This document shows positions 45,060 to 52,548 of a DNA stretch of 64,000 bases, in pieces. The DNA comes from Maribacter algicola (lineage in GTDB: Bacteria; Bacteroidota; Bacteroidia; Flavobacteriales; Flavobacteriaceae). The notes under the pieces are model-generated. The model was not told the DNA's origin and ran no database searches. It saw nothing but the letters and a program-made list of their open reading frames with translations. The DNA lies in contig NZ_QUSX01000002.1 in the NCBI RefSeq assembly GCF_003933245.1, positions 186,001 to 250,000 of the forward strand, given 5' to 3'. How positions within the stretch are numbered: position 1 is the stretch's first letter; each line of letters opens with the position of its first letter. The position numbers were made by a program, and so were the translations under genes.

Positions 45060-45067
45060 TAAATTTG
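45060..45067 (+). promoter_or_regulatory. -7 promoter box for the DinB-like gene
   Basis: TAAATTTG, exact TAnnTTTG match, 17 bases before the ATG at 45085, so the leader would be very short. Confidence 0.5.
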
Positions 45068-45084
45068 ATTACAAAATATAAAAC

Positions 45085-45612
45085 ATGACCGAAGTAGAAA
45101 TCCTCAAAAAGCAGACGATGTCGGCCTATGAATGGACAAACAAACTCATAGCCTCCGTTCCTTCCGATAAGTGGGAAATCATCCCGGAAGCTTTAGGTTC
45201 AAATCTTAGTTGGCAAATAGGGCATCACATTATAAGCATATATTTCCATTCCATCATGACCACGGTAGGGCACCTTCCGGAACTTCTTGAAAAGCTGGAT
45301 TTAAGGTTGTATACCAAACTTTGTGGTTATGGCACCTTTGCCCAAGAAATGAAGGGAGCTTGGACCCCAGATGCCCTTACGTCCGATTTACAACGCATGC
45401 AAGATACATCCTTGGAGGTCATCAACTCGTTGTCGGAATCCGACCTGTGGCAACCCGTAGAACCGACCAAAGTGCCGCACCCCGTGGCCAAGACCAAGTT
45501 TGAAGCCATCGATTGGAACATAAAACACACCATGTGGCATTGTGGACAAATGGCGACCATCAAGAGATTGGTGGATAAACCGTACGACTACGGACTTCAA
45601 AAGCGGGTTTGA
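45085..45612 (+). CDS. DinB family protein
   Basis: A 175-residue four-helix-bundle DinB/YfiT-like protein. Metal-ligand histidines are plausible in WQIGHHIISIYFH and in the C-terminal NIKHTMWHCGQMATIKRL. DinB-like proteins act as metal-dependent hydrolases or thiol transferases (bacillithiol or mycothiol related); the specific role is unknown. Confidence 0.87.
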   Translation: MTEVEILKKQTMSAYEWTNKLIASVPSDKWEIIPEALGSNLSWQIGHHIISIYFHSIMTTVGHLPELLEKLDLRLYTKLCGYGTFAQEMKGAWTPDALTSDLQRMQDTSLEVINSLSESDLWQPVEPTKVPHPVAKTKFEAIDWNIKHTMWHCGQMATIKRLVDKPYDYGLQKRV

Positions 45613-45747
45613 AACTTCAAAACCTTTCGGTGTCTTTGCTCCCCCATATACCGGTAATACCGAGTTCTTACAATTGATAATAATAAATTCGCTATTTTAA
45701 GTGGTGTTTTTTAGAACTTAGTTGTTTTATCATAAAGCGACCATCCC

Positions 45748-46137
45748 ATGAAAAAAATATACCTGTTGTTTTTGGTACCCTTTTTATTCTCTTTTCAGTG
45801 TGAGGATGAAATTGATCCCCTTTATAGCTCGGAATTTTACATTCAAAACAATTCAAGTATCCAACTAATTTGGTTAAATGTTGATATGGAAGAAATTCCT
45901 ATTGAGAGTATGTCGGACCAGTTTATTGGTGTTTCCACAGATAAGGATTTTCTTGTACCCCCATCCAAAACATTGGCTTTTAATGCCATTACCCTTTATA
46001 AAAAAGAAAGGTCCGGAGACCTTACCATGGTCTACTTGCAGCGGCCCATTGAGGATAATTTATGGAGCTTTGATAAATTATCCCAGTATGAAGGCATATA
46101 CCAATTGATAATAACGAATGCTTCTCTAGCCCCGTAA
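45748..46137 (+). CDS. Exported hypothetical protein (possible lipoprotein)
   Basis: A 129-residue protein with a clear N-terminal hydrophobic signal (MKKIYLLFLVPFLFSFQC). Cys18 is at a lipobox-like place, but the preceding Gln is unusual, so lipidation is uncertain. The rest is beta-rich (FYIQNNSSIQLIWLNVD, GIYQLIITNASLAP). I recognise no family. Confidence 0.65.
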   Translation: MKKIYLLFLVPFLFSFQCEDEIDPLYSSEFYIQNNSSIQLIWLNVDMEEIPIESMSDQFIGVSTDKDFLVPPSKTLAFNAITLYKKERSGDLTMVYLQRPIEDNLWSFDKLSQYEGIYQLIITNASLAP

Positions 46138-46299
46138 TCCCACGTTAAGGACTATTCTTTGAGTTCGATTATTTGCCTAATTGATAGTATTGATGCGAGA
46201 ATTCTGGGGTTGAAACCTTTTCACATCTTTTTTTCTTAAAATTCAAAAACACAGGTAATTGGTGTGAAAAATTTCGGGCCAACGTATTACAATCTGGAT

Positions 46300-46307
46300 T
46301 ATATTTG
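46300..46307 (+). promoter_or_regulatory. -7 promoter box for the DoxX-like gene
   Basis: TATATTTG, exact match to TAnnTTTG, 23 bases before ATG 46330. It lies inside the longer open frame that starts with GTG 46264, which supports the ATG as real start. Confidence 0.6.
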
Positions 46308-46329
46308 GATACAACCTAAAACCAATACC

Positions 46330-46707
46330 ATGGCATCTACAAAAACCAACAAAATTGTCTTTTGGACCACTACAATTATTATTTTTTTAATGGAAGGGGT
46401 CATGCCCGCATTGACCTTCCAGACAGAACTCGCCAAAGAGGGCATACGACATTTGGGCTACCCGGAGTATTTTGGTAATGCCTTGGTCGTTTTTAAGGTA
46501 TTGGGTGCCTTGGCATTGATCATTCCACAAGTACCAAAGCGCATCAAGGAATGGGCCTATGCCGGTTTTGCGTTCGACTTTATATTTGCCAGTATCAGCC
46601 ATTTTGCGGTAGATGGGATGGATTTCCAGTCCTTTTTCCCTTTAATAATTTTGGGAATACTCATCGCCTCTTACCTGTCCCTTCATAAACTACAAAAAAC
46701 CGACTAA
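46330..46707 (+). CDS. DoxX family membrane protein
   Basis: About 125 residues (MASTKTNKIVFWTTTIIIFLMEGVMPALTF...), four hydrophobic segments, with the DoxX-like core HLGYPEYFGNALVVFKVLGALALIIP and IKEWAYAGFAFDFIFASISHFAVDG. Family role unclear (redox or efflux related). Start at ATG 46330 because a promoter box lies just upstream. Confidence 0.83.
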   Translation: MASTKTNKIVFWTTTIIIFLMEGVMPALTFQTELAKEGIRHLGYPEYFGNALVVFKVLGALALIIPQVPKRIKEWAYAGFAFDFIFASISHFAVDGMDFQSFFPLIILGILIASYLSLHKLQKTD

Positions 46708-46740
46708 GTAAAACTTTGGGTATTCTGTCACTAAGCAGTT

Positions 46741-46870
46741 TTTCCTGAGTACAGTAGAAGGCGCTCGAAGGGGAGGCGATACCCACATAGTTTCCCGTTT
46801 TCTTGCCCAAAACAATTTTTTGTGAGAAATTTAGGGGACTTCCCCCTTACAGAAGAATAAGTACACTTAC
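46741..46870. repeat. Degenerate dispersed intergenic element, copy R1
   Basis: The stretch GCGATACCCACATAGTTTCC followed by CGTTTTCTTGCCCAAAACAA and TTTTTTGT is related to copies at about 48340-48400 and 49450-49530. It lies upstream of the amidohydrolase gene. Confidence 0.5.
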
Positions 46871-46908
46871 ATCTTCTCAAAATTAGTACCGGTTCTAATA
46901 TATTAATT

Positions 46909-48255
46909 ATGAGACACCTATCATTTCTAGTATTGGTCTTTTGTCTGGCTGCATGCAATTCCAGCAAGTTGGATCAATTGTCTTTGGTTATTTCAAATGT
47001 GAATCTGATTGATGGAACGGGCATGCCCATGAAAGCAAATGTTTCCATTGGTATTCGAGATGGTAAAATAGTTGTCATTGATTCCGTACTTAATCATAAC
47101 GCAGAGAGAGAAATAGATGCCTCTGGAAAATATCTCATTCCTGGATTATTTGATTGTCACGTCCACACCACGGATTTTAAAAGTGATTTTTCCAAATATG
47201 TGCACTATGGTATAACATCCGTATTCATCACCGGTGGAAGTTTATGCACTAATCAATATTATGCCAGTATGCGTTCTTTTGGCAATCAGGACACGTTACC
47301 AGCGCCCATAGTATTTCATACAAGTCAACATTTTACCTTGGAGGGTAGGCACCCGTTGAAAACATATAAAGGAAACTGGGAAGATGGTAAATCAGTTTTC
47401 CTACTTAAAGACACGCTTCAAATAGAAAATTTGATAAAAGAGGTAACCCGGTACCCCATTGTTGGAATTAAGCTTACAATTGAAGATGGACCCCATCCTC
47501 CTTGGGTGGAGCGAATGCCGCAAGCTTTCATCAACAAGGTTCAGAAAGAGGCAATGAATAACGATACAGAGGTTTTTGCCCATGTTAGTGACAATATGGA
47601 ACTTGAAATGGCCATGGATGCGGGTATTCAAAACATTGTTCATTGGACAGGCATAGATATTGATTTTCAAAGAGATACGGTTCTTTTGGAAAAATTGTAC
47701 CAGGTGAGGCCGTCCTTTATTACCACATTGATGATAGATAAGGGTTTCTTATATCCTTTGTATCCAGAATGGGTAGCCGACCTTCGGCATGAAAATGTAT
47801 TTGATGAAGCATATTTTGAAAATGTGAACAAACCAGAGTTTTTGGCACGTGCCAATGAAAATATGGGATTTTGGAGAGACTATTTTCAGAAGGATGATGT
47901 ACAGTTGGAGGATATTGCCCGCTTTCAGGTCGATGATATAAAAGTCTTGTATAAAAGCGGTATACAGTTCGCTTTGGGTACCGATACCGGCTTTTTTGTA
48001 ATGCCAGGATATAGCTTGCACGAAGAAATGCAACTCTTTGAATTGGGAGGGATGGATCAATTGGATATTATCAAAATGGCTACCTCCAACGCCGCTGAAA
48101 TGATGCATGCCCAGGATAGTTTAGGAACGATCGAAATTGGAAAAATAGCCAATATGGTGTTGTTGGACAGAAATCCATTGAAAGAGATTCGCAATACATT
48201 GGCCATTAATACCGTCATCAAAAGAGGAAAGGTGCAAAAACGAATTGAAAAATAA
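46909..48255 (+). CDS. Amidohydrolase family lipoprotein
   Basis: A 448-residue amidohydrolase with a lipoprotein signal (LAAC, Cys16). N-terminal beta-sandwich (LVISNVNLIDGTGMP...GKIVVIDSVL), the metal motif DCHVH, a candidate bridging Lys in VGIKLTIEDG, further His in VFAHVSD and VHWTG, and Asp in FALGTDTGF, then TSNAAEMMHAQDSLGTIEIGKIANMVLLDRNP. It probably cleaves a cyclic amide or dipeptide in the periplasm; substrate unknown. Confidence 0.9.
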   Translation: MRHLSFLVLVFCLAACNSSKLDQLSLVISNVNLIDGTGMPMKANVSIGIRDGKIVVIDSVLNHNAEREIDASGKYLIPGLFDCHVHTTDFKSDFSKYVHYGITSVFITGGSLCTNQYYASMRSFGNQDTLPAPIVFHTSQHFTLEGRHPLKTYKGNWEDGKSVFLLKDTLQIENLIKEVTRYPIVGIKLTIEDGPHPPWVERMPQAFINKVQKEAMNNDTEVFAHVSDNMELEMAMDAGIQNIVHWTGIDIDFQRDTVLLEKLYQVRPSFITTLMIDKGFLYPLYPEWVADLRHENVFDEAYFENVNKPEFLARANENMGFWRDYFQKDDVQLEDIARFQVDDIKVLYKSGIQFALGTDTGFFVMPGYSLHEEMQLFELGGMDQLDIIKMATSNAAEMMHAQDSLGTIEIGKIANMVLLDRNPLKEIRNTLAINTVIKRGKVQKRIEK

Positions 48256-48339
48256 GTCGAACGATATATGATTTAAATAATTACGCAAGAATTGGTACCT
48301 CAGTAGCTTTTTGAAATAGGCGCTTGAGCGGAGCCTAAG

Positions 48340-48400
48340 TAAAAGCGAACCCACATGTTTCCCCTTTTCACAGCCAAGACCCAAATCTAGCTCAAAATAA
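48340..48400. repeat. Degenerate dispersed intergenic element, copy R2
   Basis: AGCGAACCCACATGTTTCCC followed by CTTTTCACAGCC; it aligns with R1 and R3 over about 30 bases. It precedes the DUF2975 operon. Confidence 0.4.
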
Positions 48401-48430
48401 TATCATTATTAATATTTATCATAAAGTGAA

Positions 48431-48459
48431 AATTATTTATTGTTTATCAATAAATAATT
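48431..48459. promoter_or_regulatory. 24-bp palindrome upstream of the DUF2975-HTH operon, probable operator
   Basis: Perfect 12-bp arms AATTATTTATTG (48431-48442) and CAATAAATAATT (48448-48459) around TTTAT. It lies 32 bases before ATG 48492. A strong operator candidate for the HTH protein encoded two genes down. Confidence 0.6.
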
Positions 48460-48491
48460 ATCTAATTTTATTCCATCTAATAATATTAATC

Positions 48492-49037
48492 ATGAAAACA
48501 CGGGTTAAAGCAAATAATCTCATATTTAAAGGTTTGAAAATCATTTCTTGGGTAATCTTTGTGGGGCTATCGGTGGAAGCAGGAGGCCTGCTCGTCAATT
48601 TTATTTTTAGTCTTGTCCGGCCAGAATTTATCCAGAACCTTTATCAGAAACTGGATCTGAGTCAGTTATATCAAAATAGTAAGTGGGCTTTTTTTGGAAT
48701 GTATGGATTTGTACTGACCATATCCATTTTAAAGGCGGTCCTATTCTACCAGGTTGTTTTATTGGTAACTAAAATTGACCTGTCCAAACCGTTCAATAGT
48801 TGGGTTTCCAAACAAATTCTTAAAATTAGCTATTATACCCTCTCCATTGGATTATTAAGTTTTATTGCGAGGCAGTTGGCAAAGGACTTGGGACACAATG
48901 GTTTTGTTTTGAATCAGTTGGAGGCGTTCTGGGCAGATAGTCAGGCATTCATTTTAATGGCGGCTGTTATTTATGTTATTGGAACAATATTTTCCAAAGG
49001 AGTGGAGTATCAAGAAGAACTGGAAGAAACGGTATAG
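48492..49037 (+). CDS. DUF2975 membrane protein
   Basis: About 181 residues with four hydrophobic segments of the DUF2975 family (LKIISWVIFVGLSVEAGGLLVNFIFSLV, WAFFGMYGFVLTISILKAVLFYQVVLLVTKI, ISYYTLSIGLLSFIARQLA, AFILMAAVIYVIGTIFSKGVEYQEELEETV). These proteins are typically encoded directly before a Cro-like HTH protein, as here (three bases apart). The open frame begins with GTG 48426, but that would run through the palindrome, so I use ATG 48492. Confidence 0.85.
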   Translation: MKTRVKANNLIFKGLKIISWVIFVGLSVEAGGLLVNFIFSLVRPEFIQNLYQKLDLSQLYQNSKWAFFGMYGFVLTISILKAVLFYQVVLLVTKIDLSKPFNSWVSKQILKISYYTLSIGLLSFIARQLAKDLGHNGFVLNQLEAFWADSQAFILMAAVIYVIGTIFSKGVEYQEELEETV

Positions 49038-49040
49038 ATT

Positions 49041-49247
49041 ATGGCAATTATTGTAAACTTGGATGTAATGATGGCAAAGCGAAAAATGTCGCTCAATGAT
49101 TTGTCCGAAAGGGTCAATATTACCTTGGCAAATCTTTCAAAACTTAAAACGGGAAAGGTAAGGGCCATTCGATTTAGTACCTTGGAAGCTGTGTGCGAGG
49201 CCTTGGATTGCCAACCCGGTGATTTATTGGAATACTCCAAGGAATAA
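49041..49247 (+). CDS. Cro/C1-type HTH regulator (YozG-like)
   Basis: A 68-residue single HTH domain: MAIIVNLDVMMAKRKMSLNDLSERVNITLANLSKLKTGKVRAIRFSTLEAVCEALDCQPGDLLEY, the family linked to DUF2975. It begins three bases after the DUF2975 stop. It probably binds the palindrome upstream of the operon and regulates it. The last word of the domain, the Gly-Asp-Leu-Leu, is the usual end. Confidence 0.92.
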   Translation: MAIIVNLDVMMAKRKMSLNDLSERVNITLANLSKLKTGKVRAIRFSTLEAVCEALDCQPGDLLEYSKE

Positions 49248-49580
49248 ACGACCCAAATTAATCAAAGTATCTGCAGGGCGTTAAATATTTGATGCCCGAA
49301 GTGCCTGCCCTGTACCTTTCGAAAATGCTCAAGGGAAACTAAAGTCGAAGGGGCATCGCTCTCGGTGGTTGAGCAGCCTGCCCTGAGCCTTTCGGCTACG
49401 CTCAAGATAAACTAAAGTCGAAGGGGAGTCGAAACCATATCTCTGGAAAGCGATGTCACACATATTTCCCCATTTCCTTGCCTAACTCATTTTTTTGTAG
49501 GATTTTTAATTCACTTCCCCTGAAATTTAATAGGTGTAATTGTACACATATCCAATTATTGGAAATAAGCTGAAAAAAAT
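49248..49580. other. Intergenic region with direct repeats and dispersed element R3
   Basis: About 330 bases without a gene. It contains two diverged copies of a 51-base unit (49303-49353 and 49376-49426), the third copy of the dispersed element (about 49450-49530), and a short inverted repeat GTGTA-ATTG-TACAC (49534-49547) before the next gene. Confidence 0.7.
49303..49426. repeat. Pair of direct 51-base repeats
   Basis: Copy 1 (49303-49353) and copy 2 (49376-49426) share 43 of 51 bases by eye, starting GCCTGCCCTG and ending CTAAAGTCGAAGGGG. The ends CCTTTCG and CGAAGGG can pair, so each unit may form an imperfect hairpin. It belongs to the 'CTTCGAC...GCTCAG'-type intergenic repeats common in Flavobacteria. 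Confidence 0.75.
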
Positions 49581-50546
49581 ATGAGCGAATATTTAGCCTA
49601 TATAAAATACGAAGGAGAACTCGTCAAAGATGGATACTTGGATGCTCGAAAATCAGCGGAAATTCTAATTGGAATTGATGAAGTAATCCGCTTTTTCTTA
49701 TTTCAAGAGCATAAGAATTCCTCTAAACTGGATATTGAAATTCCAATTAGAGTAGAAAAAGGAAGTTGGATGGCATTAATTCCACCTGACTTTTCATCAT
49801 GGATTCTTGCTGCTCTTGGTGGTCTTGTAACTGCATACGGAGCGACTGCATTAAATACAATCGCAAAAAACGATTTTAAAAATGTTACATCTAAGGACAT
49901 TGCTAAGAAAATTGTCAAGGGTATTAAATGGACAATTGAAATTATAAAACACCTGAAAAAGAAAAAGGTTAAACAATTTCCAGATGCTAAAATAAAATTA
50001 GAACAAGGAATTCAAATGGTCGGAATCACAAATGAGAACGGAGATATACTTTATGTTCCATTGGAATATTTAGAGTTATACACAAAAGTTCCCGAGAAAC
50101 TATTAGATAAACTGACCAAGCAAATTGAGGAAGAAAGAGAATTAGAAATTGATTTCAGTAATGAAAACAAAGGCGATAAAGACGACACAGGTTCGCCTGC
50201 TAAAATAACGTACGGTCAAAAATCATTGTTCTACGAGGATAAAGACGAAGACGATATTTTGTTTCCCGAACTTAAACACGGAACGTATATTGAATTACAA
50301 GGTCATTTAACAAGAGGAAACGAAAAAACGAATACGCTTGGATTTGAATATGAAAATCACATTTTGACTTGTATTCCTTATGAAGGTAGTATTAGAAGTG
50401 AAAAGCAAACATTGTTTTCAAATTGCACAATAAAAGGTTATGTCGATAGATTGTCTAAAGATGGAACTTTTAAAGAAAAAAGACCAATAATTAGATACTT
50501 GGAAATTGAAAATAACGATGAAGAGAAACCAAACCTATTTGGATAA
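49581..50546 (+). CDS. Unrecognised 321-aa protein, probable accessory gene
   Basis: A 321-residue protein I do not recognise. N-terminus: MSEYLAYIKYEGELVKDGYLD, then a hydrophobic segment at about 72-90 (SSWILAALGGLVTAYGATA), a Lys-rich stretch (HLKKKKVKQFPDAKIKLEQG) and an Asp/Glu-rich middle (ENKGDKDDTG). The C-terminal 100 residues look like a small beta domain (GTYIELQGHLTRGNEKTNTLGFEYENHILTCIPYEG). Codon use looks more A+T-rich than in neighbours. No signal peptide. Direct repeats and the dispersed element lie upstream and a structured palindromic region follows the stop, which suggests acquisition as a cassette-like unit. Confidence 0.6.
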   Translation: MSEYLAYIKYEGELVKDGYLDARKSAEILIGIDEVIRFFLFQEHKNSSKLDIEIPIRVEKGSWMALIPPDFSSWILAALGGLVTAYGATALNTIAKNDFKNVTSKDIAKKIVKGIKWTIEIIKHLKKKKVKQFPDAKIKLEQGIQMVGITNENGDILYVPLEYLELYTKVPEKLLDKLTKQIEEERELEIDFSNENKGDKDDTGSPAKITYGQKSLFYEDKDEDDILFPELKHGTYIELQGHLTRGNEKTNTLGFEYENHILTCIPYEGSIRSEKQTLFSNCTIKGYVDRLSKDGTFKEKRPIIRYLEIENNDEEKPNLFG

Positions 50547-50553
50547 AAGCCAG

Positions 50554-50660
50554 CAGGTAACAATGTATAACCGCAATTACGGCGGATTCGACTACGTCCG
50601 AATGCACTCGGAATAGCTAAAGTTTTTGCCAAATTTAAAATTAACGCATATTAACCGGTA
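50554..50660. other. Structured 3' region after the accessory gene, possible recombination site
   Basis: After the stop: ACAATGTATAACCGCAATTA, then CCG-CAATTA-CGG (50571-50582), then ATTCGAC-TAC-GT(C)CGAAT (50586-50603) with a bulged C at 50598. A stem with an extrahelical base next to the stop recalls attC-like folding, but no consensus attC core (GTTRRRY/RYYYAAC pair) is evident. Confidence 0.4.
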
Positions 50661-50756
50661 ACTGAAGGTTTTACGAGACAGTTCGGTGTAAAACAGACCT
50701 CAAATTTTTTAAAAAACATTAGAATTAAGGCGATTAGAATTAAAAAAAACGAAATC

Positions 50757-51209
50757 ATGAAAAAGATTTTTTTTGTATTGCTATTTGTGTCCATACCAAC
50801 ACTTCTATCCGCTCAATTAAATGATAACGGAAAATCGAGCAATAACTCGATCAAAGGAAAAGTGTCTCCAGAATTCAAAAATACTTTGATGTATTATTCT
50901 CATATTCCATATAGCCCATATGGTATTAAGTATTCATATTGTAAATCTTGGGGATTTTACATAAGTGCAACATACGATTTTGAGACGGTGGATGGTGATG
51001 CATTTCTAAATGCTGGCGTCGTTAAATCTATTACTGATAAACTACGTGGTTATCTTGGCTCAGGTTATAATCCTCTTTGGGATGAGGCCAGCGTAGAAAC
51101 TGGGGTGACTTTCGTTTTTGGAAATTTTGCTTTGGATACAGGAGGAGGATTTAACTTTGTTGAACCTGAATATAGTTACATAAATTTAGGGGTTGGATTT
51201 AATTTCTAA
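50757..51209 (+). CDS. Small exported beta-barrel-like protein
   Basis: A 150-residue protein with a signal peptide (FVSIPTLLSAQ) and alternating beta strands ending in an aromatic residue (YSYINLGVGFNF), typical of small outer-membrane beta-barrels. I find no specific family. It lies behind the structured accessory-gene tail and is convergent with the endonuclease/phosphatase gene. Confidence 0.65.
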   Translation: MKKIFFVLLFVSIPTLLSAQLNDNGKSSNNSIKGKVSPEFKNTLMYYSHIPYSPYGIKYSYCKSWGFYISATYDFETVDGDAFLNAGVVKSITDKLRGYLGSGYNPLWDEASVETGVTFVFGNFALDTGGGFNFVEPEYSYINLGVGFNF

Positions 51210-51263
51210 CCGATAGTTGCACCTAAAACATTGTATTGAAAATCCTTAATTTTATATCCACAT

Positions 51264-52106
51264 TCATTCCATCCCCAACTCCGCCAACACAGGCAAATGA
51301 TCCGAGATATGCATGTTATTTTTCATACGGTCATCAATATGGAGATAGCTTTCCACCTCTAGATTCTCCACAAAAATATAGTCGATACGCCGGTCCAACA
51401 CCATATTTGGGTCAAACCCATTAAAGGTGCCCGTAGGGCCGTAAAATGGTTGTTGTGTCGCGTGCTGGGCGTCTGTCATCCCTGCTTGCATCAACTGTAT
51501 GGGTTCGGAGTCTGGCTCCAGGTTAAAATCCCCCGTCACCACCACGGGCAGGTTTTGGGTATTTACCGCCTTGATCTGTTGTAAGATGAGGTTTACGCTC
51601 TGTTTTCGGGCTTCGGTGCCTATATGGTCAAAATGGGTATTGAATACATAGAGTTCCTTGCCCGTACTTTTTTCTTTAAAGAGTCCGTAGGTACAAATCC
51701 TTTCCAAGGCAGCATCCCAACCCTTGGAAACCTTTTCCGGGGTGGGGGACAACCAAAAAGTGTTGGTACGTAATAGTTCAAAATATTGACTATTGTATAA
51801 AATAGGGGAGTACTCGCCCTTTTGTTTGCCATCGTCCCGGCCCACACCTATATAAGCGTAGTTTGGGAGCTGTTGGTCCAGATATGCCAATTGGTGGTGC
51901 AAGACCTCCTGCATGCCCACAAATTGGGGGCCATAGTGCTGCACGAGCCGCACCATGGCCTCCTTTCTAAAATTCCAGTTGTTTACGGTATCGTTGACGT
52001 TGTCATACTTGATGTTGTAGGACATCACCTTAAACTCTTGTGCGGAAAGGCCGTTGACCAATACTGCCAGTAAAATCGTGCAGTATAATTTATTCAATAT
52101 TACCAT
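51264..52106 (-). CDS. Exported endonuclease/exonuclease/phosphatase family protein
   Basis: A 280-residue EEP-fold protein with signal peptide (LVNGLSAQ). Catalytic blocks in order: SYNIKYDN, MQEVLHHQ, FNTHFDHIG, VVTGDFNLEPDS, RIDYIFV and the C-terminal ISDHLPV. It hydrolyses phosphodiesters, probably DNA or an inositol-type phosphate, outside the cytoplasm. Confidence 0.9.
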   Translation of the reverse strand: MVILNKLYCTILLAVLVNGLSAQEFKVMSYNIKYDNVNDTVNNWNFRKEAMVRLVQHYGPQFVGMQEVLHHQLAYLDQQLPNYAYIGVGRDDGKQKGEYSPILYNSQYFELLRTNTFWLSPTPEKVSKGWDAALERICTYGLFKEKSTGKELYVFNTHFDHIGTEARKQSVNLILQQIKAVNTQNLPVVVTGDFNLEPDSEPIQLMQAGMTDAQHATQQPFYGPTGTFNGFDPNMVLDRRIDYIFVENLEVESYLHIDDRMKNNMHISDHLPVLAELGME

Positions 52107-52548
52107 CTGTTTATTATCTGGTTAAAGGTTATAACACTGCTCCCGACAACTATCGGGATGTATTGCGGTTACTTTTAGTTTTCATAAACTTTTCAGCGTA
52201 TTTGTCATTTCGAACGTAGTGAGAAATCTCATTACAAATGTGACATAATTAGATTCCTCGTCGCCCTGACGCTTTGGTCAGGGCTTTGTCGGAATGACTT
52301 ACACTCAAAAAAGAACTTCATTCTTTCTAATAAAAAGCTATGTATTAAAAAATTCATGTTGGTTTATTTTCTGTAAGCTTTTCAGCGTATTTGTCATTTC
52401 GAACGTAGTGAGAAATCTCCTTTTAAATGTAATACCATGAGATTCCTCGTCGCCCTGATGATTTGGTCAGGGCTCTGTCGGAATGACTTGCTCTCAAAAA
52501 AGAACTTCATTCTTTTAAGTAAGACAAGGATTTAAAATCCATAGCCGT
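52107..52548. other. Gene-free region with a pair of REP-like elements
   Basis: About 440 bases without a gene, between the EEP protein and the S9 peptidase. It holds a hairpin TCCCGA-CAACTA-TCGGGA (52141-52158) and two copies of a 138-base element described below. Confidence 0.8.
52189..52515. repeat. Duplicated REP-like element, two 138-base copies
   Basis: Copy A 52189-52326 and copy B 52378-52515, offset 189 bases and without length difference. Each runs from CTTTTCAGCGTA to AAGAACTTCATTCTTT. Inside, GTCATTTCGA (52204-52213; 52393-52402) pairs with TCGGAATGAC (52289-52298; 52478-52487), and an inner hairpin is CCCTGAC...GTCAGGG (copy A) or CCCTGA...TCAGGG (copy B), so each copy folds into a long hairpin. 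No transposase ORF is present. Confidence 0.85.

Noticed and set aside
46264..46329. GTG-started N-terminal extension of the DoxX-like protein
   Set aside because: An exact promoter box (46300-46307) lies inside it and the extension has no similarity to the family.
48426..48491. GTG-started N-terminal extension of the DUF2975 protein
   Set aside because: It would run through a perfect palindrome and has no family similarity.
52189..52515. Insertion sequence
   Set aside because: No transposase ORF, no target duplication visible and the size is too small; treated as REP-like repeats.
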